Origin: Bacilli bacterium
GTDB lineage: Bacteria > Bacillota_I > Bacilli_A > RF39 > UBA660
Direction of reading: 5' to 3'
Assembly (NCBI GenBank): GCA_017405445.1
Contig: JAFRAK010000046.1
Coordinates: 1-51,504, forward strand
Length of the DNA: 51,504 nt
In this document: positions 30,543 through 40,419 of the stretch, one piece after another
How positions within the stretch are numbered: the first letter of the stretch is position 1
Layout: the number at the start of each line of letters is the position of its first letter
Notes under the pieces: generated by a model
Database searches by the model: none
Told to the model about the DNA's origin: nothing
Seen by the model: only the letters and a program-made list of their open reading frames with translations
Position numbers and translations under genes: made by a program

Positions 30543-33356
30543 ATGGATAAAATTATAATTAAAGGAGCAAGAGAAAACAATCTTAAAAATATAAATATTG
30601 AGCTACCAAAGAATAAATTAATTGTCATGACAGGACTTTCAGGAAGTGGAAAGTCTTCTTTGGCGTTTGATACAATTTATGCAGAAGGACAGAGAAGATA
30701 TGTAGAAAGTTTATCTGCTTACGCTAGACAATTTTTAGGGGGAACAGAAAAACCAGATGTAGATTCAATAGAAGGATTATCTCCTGCGATATCCATAGAT
30801 CAAAAAACAACAAATAATAATCCAAGATCAACTGTAGGTACAGTAACAGAAATCTATGATTATTTAAGATTAGTATTCGCAAGATGTGGAACTCCATACT
30901 GTCCAAATCATAATATTCCAATATCTTCTCAAAGCGTAGAAGAAATGACCAATAAATTATTAGAATATCCAATAGGTACTAAAATGATGATTTTATCTCC
31001 TGTAGCACATGGAGAAAAAGGTACCCATAAAGACTTATTAGATAATCTTCGTAAAGAAGGGTATGTAAGAGTAAGAATTAACGGAGAAATGATTGATTTA
31101 AGTGAAGATATTAATTTAGAAAAGAATAAAAAAGATGATATCGCAGTAGTAATTGATCGTTTAATTATTAAAGAAGAATCAAGAACTAGATTATTTGAAG
31201 CATTAGAAGGCGCAACAAAATTATCTCATGGAAAAGTTGTAATAGAAATAATGGGAGAAGAACATAAAGAATTAGTATTCTCTGAATCTTTTGCTTGTCC
31301 CTATTGTGAATTTTCTCTACCAGAACTAGAACCAAGACTATTTAGTTTTAATGCCCCTTATGGAGCATGTCCTGATTGTAAGGGATTAGGAGTAAAACTA
31401 CAAATGGATCAAGAATTAGTAATTCCAGATAAATCAAAGAGTCTAAATGAAGGATGTATTAAGACACTTACAGATGATCCAGAAGCAATTGAGTTTATGG
31501 AATTAGAATGTTTATGCAAGCACTATAAGATTGATATGAATAAAGCATGGTCAAAATTATCTAAAAAACATCAAGATGTAATTCTATATGGAAGTGATGA
31601 ACCTATACGAATTAAATATTCTACCAAAGGTGGAATTAAAAGAGATAAATTAGATTTCTATGAAGGAATCATTAATCGTCTAGAAAGAAGATATATGGAT
31701 ACCAATTCTACTTGGATTAGAGAATGGTTAGAAAACTATATGGTAGAACACAGATGTGATACTTGCCATGGAGCTAGATTAAAAGATGAAGTTCTTTCTG
31801 TTAAACTAGGAGGAAAGAATATCTTTGAAGTAACAGAAATGTCTATAAAAGATCTTATTCCTTTCTTTCAAAATCTAAAACTATCAGAAGAAAAAAAAGA
31901 AATATCAAAATTAGTGATTAAAGAAATATTAGATCGTTTATCTTTCTTATCGAATGTAGGATTAGAATATCTAACATTAAGTCGTAATGCAGGAACACTT
32001 TCAGGAGGAGAGGCTCAACGTATTCGATTAGCAACCCAAATAGGATCTCATTTAACAGGAGTGTTATATGTATTAGATGAACCAAGTATTGGATTACATC
32101 AAAGAGATAATGATAGACTTATTCGTTCACTTTTAGAAATGCGAGATTTAGGGAATACATTAATTGTTGTAGAACACGATCACGATACAATGCTAGCATC
32201 AGACTACTTAGTAGATATTGGACCAGGAGCAGGAGATGCAGGTGGAGAAGTAGTAGCTCAAGGTACTCCAGAAGAAGTAATGAAAAATGAAAATAGTATA
32301 ACTGGAAAATACTTAAGTGGAAAATTATGTATTCCTACTCCTAAAAAAAGAAGAAAAGGTTCAAAAAAATATTTGAAGATTATAGGAGCAAAAGAACATA
32401 ATTTAAAAAATATTGATGTAGAGATTCCACTAGGAACCTTCACTGTAGTAACGGGAGTATCAGGAAGTGGAAAGTCAACTCTAATCAATGAAATCTTATC
32501 AAAAGCAGTTTATCAACAAATTTATAATTCAAAAGATAAACCAGGAAAACATGACAAAATTCTTGGAATAGAAAACTTAGATAAAATTGTATCTATATCA
32601 CAAAATCCTATTGGAAGAACGCCAAGATCAAATCCCGCAACTTATACAGGAGTATTTGATGATATTAGAGATTTATTTACGACAACGAAAGAGGCAAAGA
32701 TGTATGGCTTTGGTAAAAATAGATTTTCCTTCAATGTAAAAGGAGGAAGATGTGAAGCCTGTCGCGGAGATGGAGTAAAGAAAATAGAAATGCATTTCTT
32801 ACCTGATGTATATGTACCCTGTGAAGTTTGTCACGGAACACGTTATAATACAGAAACTTTAAACATAAAATATAAAGGAAAGAACATTGCAGAAGTACTT
32901 GATATGAGAGTTTCAGAAGCTTTAAAATTCTTTGAAAATATACCAAAAATTAAGAGAAAACTACAAGTTATAGAAGATGTAGGACTAGGTTACATAAAAC
33001 TTGGACAAAGTGCTCCAACTTTATCTGGAGGAGAAGCAGAAAGAGTAAAATTAGCTAAAGAATTACAAAAACAAGCAACAGGAAAAACCCTTTATATTCT
33101 AGATGAACCTACGACAGGATTACATACTGATGATATCAAGCGCTTACTTGCAATTTTACAAAAAATAGTAGATAATAATGATACAGTAGTAATTATTGAA
33201 CATAACCTAGATGTGATTAAAGTAGCAGATTACATCATAGATTTAGGACCTGAAGGAGGAGATGGTGGAGGATCAATTGTTGCAACAGGTACTCCAGAAG
33301 AAGTTTCCAGAGTAAAAGGTTCCTATACAGGAGAGTTTTTAAAAAAAGTATTATAA
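30543..33356 (+). CDS. uvrA: Excinuclease ABC subunit A
   Basis: UvrA is the damage-recognition ATPase of nucleotide excision repair. The 937-residue length is typical. It has two ABC modules: GLSGSGKSS near the N-terminus and GVSGSGKST near 645, each followed by its signature (SGGEAQRIRLA and SGGEAERVKLA) and Walker B (LDEPSIGLHQRD and LDEPTTGLHTDD). Zinc modules are visible as CPYCEF...CPDC and CEAC...CEVC. I choose ATG 30543 (aggtg 6 bases upstream) over the GTG at 30534. It leads a likely operon with the holin-like gene, lgt, yvcK and whiA. Confidence 0.98.
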   Translation: MDKIIIKGARENNLKNINIELPKNKLIVMTGLSGSGKSSLAFDTIYAEGQRRYVESLSAYARQFLGGTEKPDVDSIEGLSPAISIDQKTTNNNPRSTVGTVTEIYDYLRLVFARCGTPYCPNHNIPISSQSVEEMTNKLLEYPIGTKMMILSPVAHGEKGTHKDLLDNLRKEGYVRVRINGEMIDLSEDINLEKNKKDDIAVVIDRLIIKEESRTRLFEALEGATKLSHGKVVIEIMGEEHKELVFSESFACPYCEFSLPELEPRLFSFNAPYGACPDCKGLGVKLQMDQELVIPDKSKSLNEGCIKTLTDDPEAIEFMELECLCKHYKIDMNKAWSKLSKKHQDVILYGSDEPIRIKYSTKGGIKRDKLDFYEGIINRLERRYMDTNSTWIREWLENYMVEHRCDTCHGARLKDEVLSVKLGGKNIFEVTEMSIKDLIPFFQNLKLSEEKKEISKLVIKEILDRLSFLSNVGLEYLTLSRNAGTLSGGEAQRIRLATQIGSHLTGVLYVLDEPSIGLHQRDNDRLIRSLLEMRDLGNTLIVVEHDHDTMLASDYLVDIGPGAGDAGGEVVAQGTPEEVMKNENSITGKYLSGKLCIPTPKKRRKGSKKYLKIIGAKEHNLKNIDVEIPLGTFTVVTGVSGSGKSTLINEILSKAVYQQIYNSKDKPGKHDKILGIENLDKIVSISQNPIGRTPRSNPATYTGVFDDIRDLFTTTKEAKMYGFGKNRFSFNVKGGRCEACRGDGVKKIEMHFLPDVYVPCEVCHGTRYNTETLNIKYKGKNIAEVLDMRVSEALKFFENIPKIKRKLQVIEDVGLGYIKLGQSAPTLSGGEAERVKLAKELQKQATGKTLYILDEPTTGLHTDDIKRLLAILQKIVDNNDTVVIIEHNLDVIKVADYIIDLGPEGGDGGGSIVATGTPEEVSRVKGSYTGEFLKKVL

Positions 33357-33366
33357 AGGAGAATAT

Positions 33367-33786
33367 ATGAAATTAGTTATCATTGAAAAAAATAAGGCAA
33401 GATTAAATAAAATGATAGAATGGCTATTATATATGGCAGGCTATACGATTGTATTTATCTTTGTTACTAGTTTTTTTACATCTATCAAAATAGATAGTGA
33501 ACATCTAATTTCATATTCTTTTTTAATTGTATTAATTATTTATATTTTAAATAAAACAATTAAACCAGTATTAGTAACCCTAACCATACCAATTACAGGT
33601 ATTACACTAGGCTTATTTTATCCATTTATAAATCTATTTATCTTAAAACTAGTAGATTGGTTACTAGGATCCCATTTTGAATTAACTAATATTTATATTG
33701 CATTATTTGTCGCAATCTTATTATCAATAATGAATTTTATAATGGAACATATTATTAAAAGTATTATCAGTAAGGTGAAAAAATAA
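33367..33786 (+). CDS. Phage-holin-4_2/YvlD-like membrane protein
   Basis: The 139-residue protein has four hydrophobic segments. The stretch NKTIKPVLVTLTIPITGIT and then LGLFYPFINLFILKLVDWLLG match the YvlD/phage holin 4_2 family, which is widespread on chromosomes and not a proven holin. In B. subtilis relatives are linked to envelope stress. It lies between uvrA and lgt, sharing one base with the lgt start, so it is co-translated with a lipoprotein biosynthesis gene. Confidence 0.85.
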   Translation: MKLVIIEKNKARLNKMIEWLLYMAGYTIVFIFVTSFFTSIKIDSEHLISYSFLIVLIIYILNKTIKPVLVTLTIPITGITLGLFYPFINLFILKLVDWLLGSHFELTNIYIALFVAILLSIMNFIMEHIIKSIISKVKK

Positions 33787-34577
33787 TGAATAGTATATTT
33801 TTAGATTTAGGGTTTGTCCAAATAAGATGGTATTCCATTTTAATACTATTAGGTTTAACAATAGGATCTTATCTTTCTTATAAAGAAGCAAAGAAAAAAG
33901 GAATGTCTAAAGATTTATTACTAGATATTGTCTTTTATACAGTAATAATTGGATTATTAGGTGCTAGAATTTATTATGTTTTATTTAATTTAGATTACTA
34001 TAAAACTTATCCAGCTGAAATAATACAAGTATGGAATGGTGGATTAGCTATTCATGGAGGGATTCTTTCAGGATTAATATTTTTAAAATGGTTTACTAAA
34101 AAGAAAAAATATAATTTTCTTCTATTACTAGATGTTTTTGTAGTAGGATTTATCCTTGCTCAAGCAATAGGAAGATGGGGAAATTTCTTTAACGGAGAAG
34201 CTTTTGGAAGAACAGTTAGTCTTGATTTTTTAAAAGGTCTACACCTTCCAAACTTTATCATAAAAGGAATGTATATTGATGGTGCGTATCGAGAACCAAC
34301 ATTTCTCTATGAATCAATTCTATGCATTATCGGATTTACTATTTTATGTTGTTTAAGAAAAATAAAAGGAATAAAAACAGGCTGCTTAACAAGTTTTTAT
34401 TTAATATGGTATGGAATAGTAAGATTAATCATCGAATCATTTCGATCAGATTCTCTTATGTTAGGATCAATAAAAGTAGCTCAATTAGTATCTATAATAG
34501 GAATAATAATTGGGATATATTTATTAATTAGAAGTATCAAAAAGAATAAAAACTATCATTTAGATATTATTGTATAA
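33786..34577 (+). CDS. lgt: Prolipoprotein diacylglyceryl transferase
   Basis: Lgt moves diacylglycerol from phosphatidylglycerol to the lipobox Cys of prolipoproteins, the first step of lipoprotein maturation. The 263-residue protein has about seven helices and the hallmark GRWGNFFNGEAFGR stretch, GGLAIHGGILSG with the essential His, and a conserved C-terminal YLIWYGIVRLIIESFRSD. The VanY-like lipoprotein encoded at 5888 is a likely client. Its ATG overlaps the stop of the previous gene, and yvcK follows after 11 bases. Confidence 0.97.
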   Translation: MNSIFLDLGFVQIRWYSILILLGLTIGSYLSYKEAKKKGMSKDLLLDIVFYTVIIGLLGARIYYVLFNLDYYKTYPAEIIQVWNGGLAIHGGILSGLIFLKWFTKKKKYNFLLLLDVFVVGFILAQAIGRWGNFFNGEAFGRTVSLDFLKGLHLPNFIIKGMYIDGAYREPTFLYESILCIIGFTILCCLRKIKGIKTGCLTSFYLIWYGIVRLIIESFRSDSLMLGSIKVAQLVSIIGIIIGIYLLIRSIKKNKNYHLDIIV

Positions 34578-34588
34578 GGAGAAATATT

Positions 34589-35545
34589 ATGTATAAAAAA
34601 GTAGTAGTTTTTGGAGGAGGAACAGGAATGTCTTTCCTTCTAAGAGGATTAAAAGATTTTCCATTAGATATCACTGCTGTAATTACAGTATCAGATAATG
34701 GAAGATCAACAGGAAAATTAAGAGAGGAGTTTCATACTCCAGCAGTAGGAGATATTAGAAAAGTAATTACAAATCTATCTCAAATTGATGAGCCAATTAA
34801 AGATATGATGTCTTATCGTTTTAAAACATCAAGTGATTTAAATGGACATGCAGTGGGTAACTTAATTTTAACTGCTATGCTTGATATTACTGGATCATTA
34901 AAGAATTCTATTGCTTATTTAAGTAAAATATTAGATGTAAGACATACAGTATTACCGATATCAGAGGACTCTGACCTAACATTAATGGGTTTAGATAAGG
35001 ATGGCAATGTAATTGAAGGAGAAGAACAAATCACAATGGCACATCGTCAATTTGAAAGAATTTTCTATAAACATGAACCTAAAGTTACAAAAGAAGTATT
35101 AGATGCTATTGAAGAAGCGGACTTAATATTATTTAGTATGGGTAGTTTATATACAAGTGTTTTACCAAATATTATTTGTAAACAAGTAACTGATGCTTTT
35201 GATAAAGCTAAAGCTCCTATTATGTATTTGTGTAACATTGTAACTCAACCAGGAGAAACAGATAATTTTACTGTAGGAGATCATGTCAAACTATTAAATA
35301 AATATTTAGGCGAAAAGAAAGTAGATGCAGTAATTGCCAATAGTAAAGAAATAGATGAAGCAATGGCCAAAAAATATGAAACAGAAGAACAAAAAGATCC
35401 AGTTAAAATTGATAAAGAAGAATTAGATAAGATTGGAGTAGAATTAATCGCAGAAAACTTATTGACGGTTGATACTGATAATACTCTAAAACATCACAGT
35501 TTAAAACTAGGTTCTCTTATATTTTCTTACTTAATGAGAAATTAA
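34589..35545 (+). CDS. yvcK: YvcK/CofD-like gluconeogenesis factor
   Basis: The 318-residue protein has a Rossmann-like N-terminus VVVFGGGTGMSFLLRGLK, then AVITVSDNGRSTGKLR and PAVGDIRKVI, all characteristic of the YvcK subgroup. It binds UDP-sugars and, in Firmicutes, supports cell-wall precursor supply and growth on gluconeogenic carbon. It is cytoplasmic. whiA follows after one intergenic base, the usual yvcK-whiA pair; rapZ, which often precedes them, is absent here. Confidence 0.95.
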   Translation: MYKKVVVFGGGTGMSFLLRGLKDFPLDITAVITVSDNGRSTGKLREEFHTPAVGDIRKVITNLSQIDEPIKDMMSYRFKTSSDLNGHAVGNLILTAMLDITGSLKNSIAYLSKILDVRHTVLPISEDSDLTLMGLDKDGNVIEGEEQITMAHRQFERIFYKHEPKVTKEVLDAIEEADLILFSMGSLYTSVLPNIICKQVTDAFDKAKAPIMYLCNIVTQPGETDNFTVGDHVKLLNKYLGEKKVDAVIANSKEIDEAMAKKYETEEQKDPVKIDKEELDKIGVELIAENLLTVDTDNTLKHHSLKLGSLIFSYLMRN

Positions 35546-35546
35546 T

Positions 35547-36497
35547 ATGTCATATACTACGAAAATTAAAGATGAAATCACTCAGATAAAAAATGGTAAG
35601 AGTGAAACGATTGCAGAATTATCTGCATACATTAGAAATAATGGAAATATAAAAAAGAATAAAATAATTCTAACTACAGAGAATCATTGTATTGTAGAAA
35701 GAGTTATTGAACAAATAAAAGATTTATTTGGAATAGAAATAAAAGAAGAAATCATAGAGAACTTAAATTTTAGTAAGAAGGATCTTTATCAAATTACAAT
35801 TGAAAAAGAAAAACAAAATATCTGTAAGCAACTAGGTATTGAAGATGAAAAGGGTAAATTTTTAAAAGTTCTTCCAAACTATATTGTAGGAGCAAACGAA
35901 GAAATAAGAGCTTATTTAAGAGGTGCATTTCTTGCGAATGGTAGTATTAATGATCCAAAGACATCTAGGTATCATATGGAAATACTAACACTCTATCCAG
36001 AAGAAGCGGTATTAATTCAGAAATTATTAAATTTATTTGAATTAAATGCTAAAATTTTAAATAGAGAAAAAGGATATATGATTTATATTAAAGAAGCAGA
36101 GAAAATTAGTGATTTCTTAAAGTTGTTAGGGGCTAATAACGGTGTACTTTATTATGAAGATGTAAGAATCTATAGAGAACAAAAAAATAGAACAAATCGT
36201 TTGAACAATTGTGAACAAGCAAATATGGATAAAGTATTTGAAACTGCAAATCAACAATTAAAACAAATAGAATTAATAGAAAAAAATGATGGAATAATGT
36301 TATTAGATGATAAAACTCAAGAGACTCTAAAATACAGAAAAAAATATCCAGAAGCATCTCTAAAAGAACTTGCTGAAATCATCTCTATAGAAACTAATAA
36401 ACCAATTACAAAATCAGGGTTAAACCATCGCTTAAGAAAAATTAAAGAACTTGCAGAAAAATTTCAAAAGATGGAAGATGAAAAAGAGATTGTATAA
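35547..36497 (+). CDS. whiA: Sporulation/cell-division regulator WhiA
   Basis: The 316-residue protein has an N-terminal LAGLIDADG-like fold (AYLRGAFLANGSINDPK is the clearest signature) and a C-terminal helix-turn-helix (YPEASLKELAEII...KSGLNHRLRKI). In actinobacteria it controls sporulation; in Bacillota it affects division and chromosome segregation. It begins right after yvcK with a weak ribosome site, suggesting coupling, and a terminator follows. Confidence 0.95.
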   Translation: MSYTTKIKDEITQIKNGKSETIAELSAYIRNNGNIKKNKIILTTENHCIVERVIEQIKDLFGIEIKEEIIENLNFSKKDLYQITIEKEKQNICKQLGIEDEKGKFLKVLPNYIVGANEEIRAYLRGAFLANGSINDPKTSRYHMEILTLYPEEAVLIQKLLNLFELNAKILNREKGYMIYIKEAEKISDFLKLLGANNGVLYYEDVRIYREQKNRTNRLNNCEQANMDKVFETANQQLKQIELIEKNDGIMLLDDKTQETLKYRKKYPEASLKELAEIISIETNKPITKSGLNHRLRKIKELAEKFQKMEDEKEIV

Positions 36498-36510
36498 ACA
36501 ATCTTTTTTT
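36486..36510 (+). terminator. Rho-independent terminator
   Basis: Stem agattgt/acaatct overlapping the whiA stop codon, with seven T. Confidence 0.7.
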
Positions 36511-36540
36511 ATTATAATTTTAGTATAGGAGAATAAGAAT

Positions 36541-38307
36541 ATGAGAAGAAAAAATAAACAAATTACAACTTATTTTATTCTATTTAGTCTACTTCTCATA
36601 GGAGTAATCTACGCTATACTCCAAGCAAATCTTCAAATTAATGGAACAGCAAAAATAAAAGCAAACACTTGGAATATTTACTTTAATAATATACAAGTAA
36701 ACCCAAATAGTGTATCCATTAACGCAGGATATCAAGCAGCAACTATTATAGATGATACAACTATTACTTTTGCAGTAGATTTAGCATATCCAGGAGATTT
36801 CTATGAATTTACAGTAGATGTAGTGAATTCTGGAACAATAGATGGAATGATTAGTGATATATCATCAAAAATAAATGATGTAGAAATTACAACTCTACCA
36901 GCTTATTTAAATTATAAAGTAACTTATAGTAGTGGAGCAGAAATAAAAGCAAAACAAGTTTTAAGGGCAAGTACACAAGAAACAATTAAAATAAGAGTAG
37001 AAATATTAAGAGATATTGAAGTAGAAGATTTACCATCTAGTGAGCAAGATCTAATAATATCTTTTGAATTAAATTATGCTCAAGCTGATGATACAGCAAT
37101 TGAAGTCTCTCATATTATGCCAGTATTAACAGAAGGACTTATTCCAGTTACAATAGCAAATGATGGAACAGTAACTGCTATTTCAAAAAACGATAGTAAT
37201 TGGTTTAATTATAAAACAAAACAATGGGCTAATGCAGTATTAGTAACAGAAACCAATAGAAGTACTTATCGGAGTATAGCAGATGGTGTAGGAAATAATA
37301 CAACAATTCCAGCCTCAGATATCTTAGCTTATTATGTATGGATACCTAGATATAGTTATAAAATATGGACATTAGATACTAATAGTAATCATCAAGGACA
37401 AGAACAAACTATTGATATTAAATTTGTATCTTCAGAAACAAAAGAAACAGGTTCAATAGTAGGAGAATATTATACTCATCCTGCATTTACTTTTGGAGAA
37501 GAAGAATTGTTAGGATTTTGGGCTGGTAAATTTGAAACAACAGGAACAAGTTTTACCCCAACCATTTTATCAAATTCATCTCCTTTATTAGGTCAAAATA
37601 CAAGTGGAGAGTTTGCTTCATCTTTAATTCCTGCAGGTGGAACACAATCAGGTTCAACAATTACATTTACAGGAAATAACACATATGGTCTTACATCAGT
37701 AGCAGATTCCCATATGATGAAAAATAGTGAATGGGGAGCAGTAGCTTATTTGTCTCATTCTATTTATGGAATAAATGGAGAAATAAGATCAAATAATTAT
37801 TATAATAATGGTGCATATAAAACTGGTTGTGGAGCTAGTACAATTAATTCAAGTACAAGCACTAGTTGTGAAATAGTATTTGGAAATGCATCCTCTTATC
37901 CACAATCAACAACAGGAAATATTAGCGGTATATTTGATATGTCGGGGGGAGTTTTAGAAGATGTTATGGGAAACTATGATGGACTAATTGGATCAAGTGG
38001 ATTTACCTCTTTACCAGATAATAAGTATATTAATATATACCCTGCGACTGTATTTACAGGTAGCATTGGAACAAATATCACTTTTTGTACTATATCTACT
38101 TGTGGAGGACATGCATTAAACGAAACAAGTAATTGGTATTCGAATAATACATATTTTATTGATTCATCAAGTCAATGGGTAACTCGTGGAGATGATATAA
38201 GTTGGGCAGGTCCACAACATTCGGGATTATTTGGATACACCTGTGGTGACGGAATAAATATGGGTGCAAGTATTGCATGGAGAAGTGTTTTAGTGGCAAG
38301 AGAATAA
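36541..38307 (+). CDS. Large anchored surface protein, unknown
   Basis: The 588-residue protein has a basic start, one N-terminal hydrophobic helix (about 10-30) and no other membrane segment. Residues about 35-190 look like a TasA/camelysin-type beta domain (DLAYPGDFYEFTVDVVNSGTIDG). From about 255 there is a second domain with YYVWIPRYSYKIW, EEELLGFWAGKFETTG, MMKNSEWGAVAYLSHS and GIFDMSGGVLEDVMGNYDG. Its DMSGG-ledVMG pattern recalls the formylglycine-generating/C-type-lectin fold (DMAGNVWEW). I infer an anchored adhesin- or fibre-like surface protein; two Cys pairs near the middle could form disulfides. It has an aggag site and its own terminator. Confidence 0.7.
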   Translation: MRRKNKQITTYFILFSLLLIGVIYAILQANLQINGTAKIKANTWNIYFNNIQVNPNSVSINAGYQAATIIDDTTITFAVDLAYPGDFYEFTVDVVNSGTIDGMISDISSKINDVEITTLPAYLNYKVTYSSGAEIKAKQVLRASTQETIKIRVEILRDIEVEDLPSSEQDLIISFELNYAQADDTAIEVSHIMPVLTEGLIPVTIANDGTVTAISKNDSNWFNYKTKQWANAVLVTETNRSTYRSIADGVGNNTTIPASDILAYYVWIPRYSYKIWTLDTNSNHQGQEQTIDIKFVSSETKETGSIVGEYYTHPAFTFGEEELLGFWAGKFETTGTSFTPTILSNSSPLLGQNTSGEFASSLIPAGGTQSGSTITFTGNNTYGLTSVADSHMMKNSEWGAVAYLSHSIYGINGEIRSNNYYNNGAYKTGCGASTINSSTSTSCEIVFGNASSYPQSTTGNISGIFDMSGGVLEDVMGNYDGLIGSSGFTSLPDNKYINIYPATVFTGSIGTNITFCTISTCGGHALNETSNWYSNNTYFIDSSSQWVTRGDDISWAGPQHSGLFGYTCGDGINMGASIAWRSVLVARE

Positions 38308-38335
38308 AAAAAGAAAGAAGAGAATAAAAAATAAT

Positions 38336-38363
38336 AAAAACAAATGTTATCATTTGTTTTTTT
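38336..38363 (+). terminator. Rho-independent terminator
   Basis: Stem aaaaacaaatg/catttgttttt with loop ttat and T-run. Confidence 0.8.
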
Positions 38364-38387
38364 CTTCTATGTATTTAGAATAATATA

Positions 38388-38396
38388 TGCTATAAT
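38388..38396 (+). promoter_or_regulatory. Extended -10 promoter of the nucleoside kinase gene
   Basis: TG at 38388-38389 and TATAAT at 38391-38396, 29 bases before the start at 38426. Confidence 0.6.
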
Positions 38397-38425
38397 ATAA
38401 TAAACATAGTAAAGAGGTGGAAACT

Positions 38426-40084
38426 ATGATTGAAACAATAGAAGTAACAATTGATGGAAAAAAATATACCTATAATAAAGGAATTACTGTTGAAGAAGTT
38501 CTAATAGAACATGGGGATAAAACAAAGTATCCAGTAATTATCGCAAGAGCAGATAATAAACTAAAAGAATTATCTGATAAATTGCATCATTCTTGTACTT
38601 TAGAATTACTAGATCTAACAAGTCCTGAAGGAAATAGAGTACATATTAATACTTTAATATTAATCTTATTATCAGCAATTAATGTGTTATATGGAAATAA
38701 TGCAAAGATAAAAGTAGAACACTCTCTAGATAAAGGAATGTATATTAAAACAAAATTTAGACTAACAGAAGAAAAATTAGACGCTATTAAAGAAAAGATG
38801 AAAGAAATCATCAAAAAAGATTTACCTATAGCAAAATTAAATATTGATCGTTTAGAAGCAATCAAATACTATGAAGAAATAGGTGAAGATAGTAAAGCAG
38901 GAGTATTAAAATATAATACAGATAATTATATTACGTTATATCGTTTAGGAAATGTATATGATTACTTTTATAGTTTAATGCCTCCATCAACAGCAAAAGC
39001 AAAAGACTTTGATTTAACTTACTTAAATGATAAAAGTTTCGTTCTTAGATTTCCAACAGTATATATTAGTGATAAAATAAAAAAATATGAGCATCATCCA
39101 CATATTTTCGATGTGTTTGAGCAATATAAAAAATGGGCTGATTTAATAGATATTAAAACATCAGTAGATTTAAATAGAGTAGTTACAACAGGTAAAATTG
39201 GAGATTTAATTAAAATGGATGAAACAGTACAAACTCATCGTCTCTTAACTGTTGCGAAAGAAATATATGATAATAAAGATAGAATTAAGATTGTTTTACT
39301 AGCAGGTCCATCTTCATCAGGAAAAACAACTACTTCAAAAAAACTATGTATTTATTTAAACATATTAGGATTACATCCAGTAGCTGTTGAGATGGATAAC
39401 TATTTTGTAGATAGAAAAGATACTCCAAAAGATGAAAATGGAAAATATGATTTTGAATGTTTAGAAGCTGTAGACTTAGATTTGTTTGACAAACAAATGA
39501 AACAATTAATCAATGGAGAAGATGTAGAAGTGCCTACCTATAATTTTGGCTCAGGAAAAAAAGAATTCAAAAGTCATATGAAATTAGCTGAAAATGAAAT
39601 AATTATTATAGAAGGAATACATGCACTTGATCCAAAAATTTTAACAAATATTCAAAGAGAAAAGAAATATAAATTATATATTTCTCCTCTAACACAATTA
39701 AGAATGGATGATCATAATCGTATTCCTACAACAGATAATAGAGTTTTAAGAAGAATAGTAAGAGATAATAGAACAAGAAATTATACAGTAGAAGATACAT
39801 TAGCTCAATGGGCAAGTGTAAGAAATGGAGAAGAAAAATATATCTTCCCTTATCAAGATGAAAGTGATGCCATGATTAATTCTGCATCAATCTACGAAAT
39901 AGGAGTACTAAAAACCTATGTAGAACCATTACTATACTCAGTAAGTTCTGATTCTCCTTATTATGAAGAAGCAAAAAGATTAATAAACGAGTTAAGATTA
40001 TTCTTGCCAATTCCTTCAGAATCAATACCTGAAGATGCAATATTAAGAGAATTTATTGGAGGAAGCTATTTCAGTAAAAATTAA
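38426..40084 (+). CDS. Nucleoside (uridine-type) kinase with TGS domain
   Basis: The 552-residue protein has an N-terminal TGS domain (residues 1-60), a threonyl-tRNA-synthetase-like second region (about 60-230) and a C-terminal uridine kinase/PRK-type P-loop domain with AGPSSSGKTTTSKKL near residue 292 and IIIEGIHALDP. The arrangement is typical of Bacillota proteins annotated nucleoside kinase. The kinase should phosphorylate a nucleoside with NTP; the role of the TGS/ThrRS-like part is unclear. I chose ATG 38426 (aggtgg 8 bases upstream); a GTG at 38417 lies on the ribosome site. It is a single-gene unit with a strong terminator. Confidence 0.9.
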   Translation: MIETIEVTIDGKKYTYNKGITVEEVLIEHGDKTKYPVIIARADNKLKELSDKLHHSCTLELLDLTSPEGNRVHINTLILILLSAINVLYGNNAKIKVEHSLDKGMYIKTKFRLTEEKLDAIKEKMKEIIKKDLPIAKLNIDRLEAIKYYEEIGEDSKAGVLKYNTDNYITLYRLGNVYDYFYSLMPPSTAKAKDFDLTYLNDKSFVLRFPTVYISDKIKKYEHHPHIFDVFEQYKKWADLIDIKTSVDLNRVVTTGKIGDLIKMDETVQTHRLLTVAKEIYDNKDRIKIVLLAGPSSSGKTTTSKKLCIYLNILGLHPVAVEMDNYFVDRKDTPKDENGKYDFECLEAVDLDLFDKQMKQLINGEDVEVPTYNFGSGKKEFKSHMKLAENEIIIIEGIHALDPKILTNIQREKKYKLYISPLTQLRMDDHNRIPTTDNRVLRRIVRDNRTRNYTVEDTLAQWASVRNGEEKYIFPYQDESDAMINSASIYEIGVLKTYVEPLLYSVSSDSPYYEEAKRLINELRLFLPIPSESIPEDAILREFIGGSYFSKN

Positions 40085-40115
40085 AAACACTCACAATGAT
40101 TTGTGAGTGTTTTTT
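40084..40115 (+). terminator. Rho-independent terminator
   Basis: 13-bp stem aaaacactcacaa/ttgtgagtgtttt with loop tgat and a T-run. Confidence 0.85.
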
Positions 40116-40419
40116 CATCTTCATTATTGAATGAAGTATTATTGACTTTTGCTATCACTTCTACTTTTTTACTAATTCTTCTTTAATGTATATAGATTTA
40201 TAAACTGTGTTCTCTTTCTTTTTTGTATTTTTAGGAACCTATCACCTATTAATATTGTAAAGTATACATGTATTAAAAAGTATATTAGAAAACTATAATA
40301 GAAAAATCAAAATGTTTTATAAAAAAACGTCTAATTAATGACGCCTTTTTAATAAAAAAAAGAAAAATATAGTCACAAAAGAAAAAACAAGATATAATAT
40401 TTTTAGGAGGATTGATAAA
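40116..40419. other. Long intergenic stretch between the kinase gene and gapA
   Basis: About 300 bases without a convincing gene. It holds a weak hairpin with T-run near 40321-40350 (cgtc/gacg), which reads better as a terminator on the - strand. It also has a reverse frame that could encode a 25-30 residue peptide tail without a usable start. TATAAT at 40393-40398 and aggagg at about 40405 form the gapA promoter and ribosome site. Confidence 0.5.
40393..40398 (+). promoter_or_regulatory. -10 of the gapA promoter
   Basis: TATAAT 22 bases before the gapA start. No -35 or CggR-like operator is obvious. Confidence 0.5.

Noticed and set aside
33367-33786. Holin of a prophage
   Set aside because: The family is chromosomal and widespread, and the neighbours are uvrA and lgt with no phage genes.
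37896-37904. Exact TTATCCACA in the surface-protein gene
   Set aside because: Single isolated site, expected by chance, unlike the cluster at 29587-29860.
40118-40230. Reverse-strand frame reading VEVIAKVNNTSF and ending in CECF
   Set aside because: It has no usable start, is only about 28 codons and part of it is the kinase terminator stem; at most a remnant.
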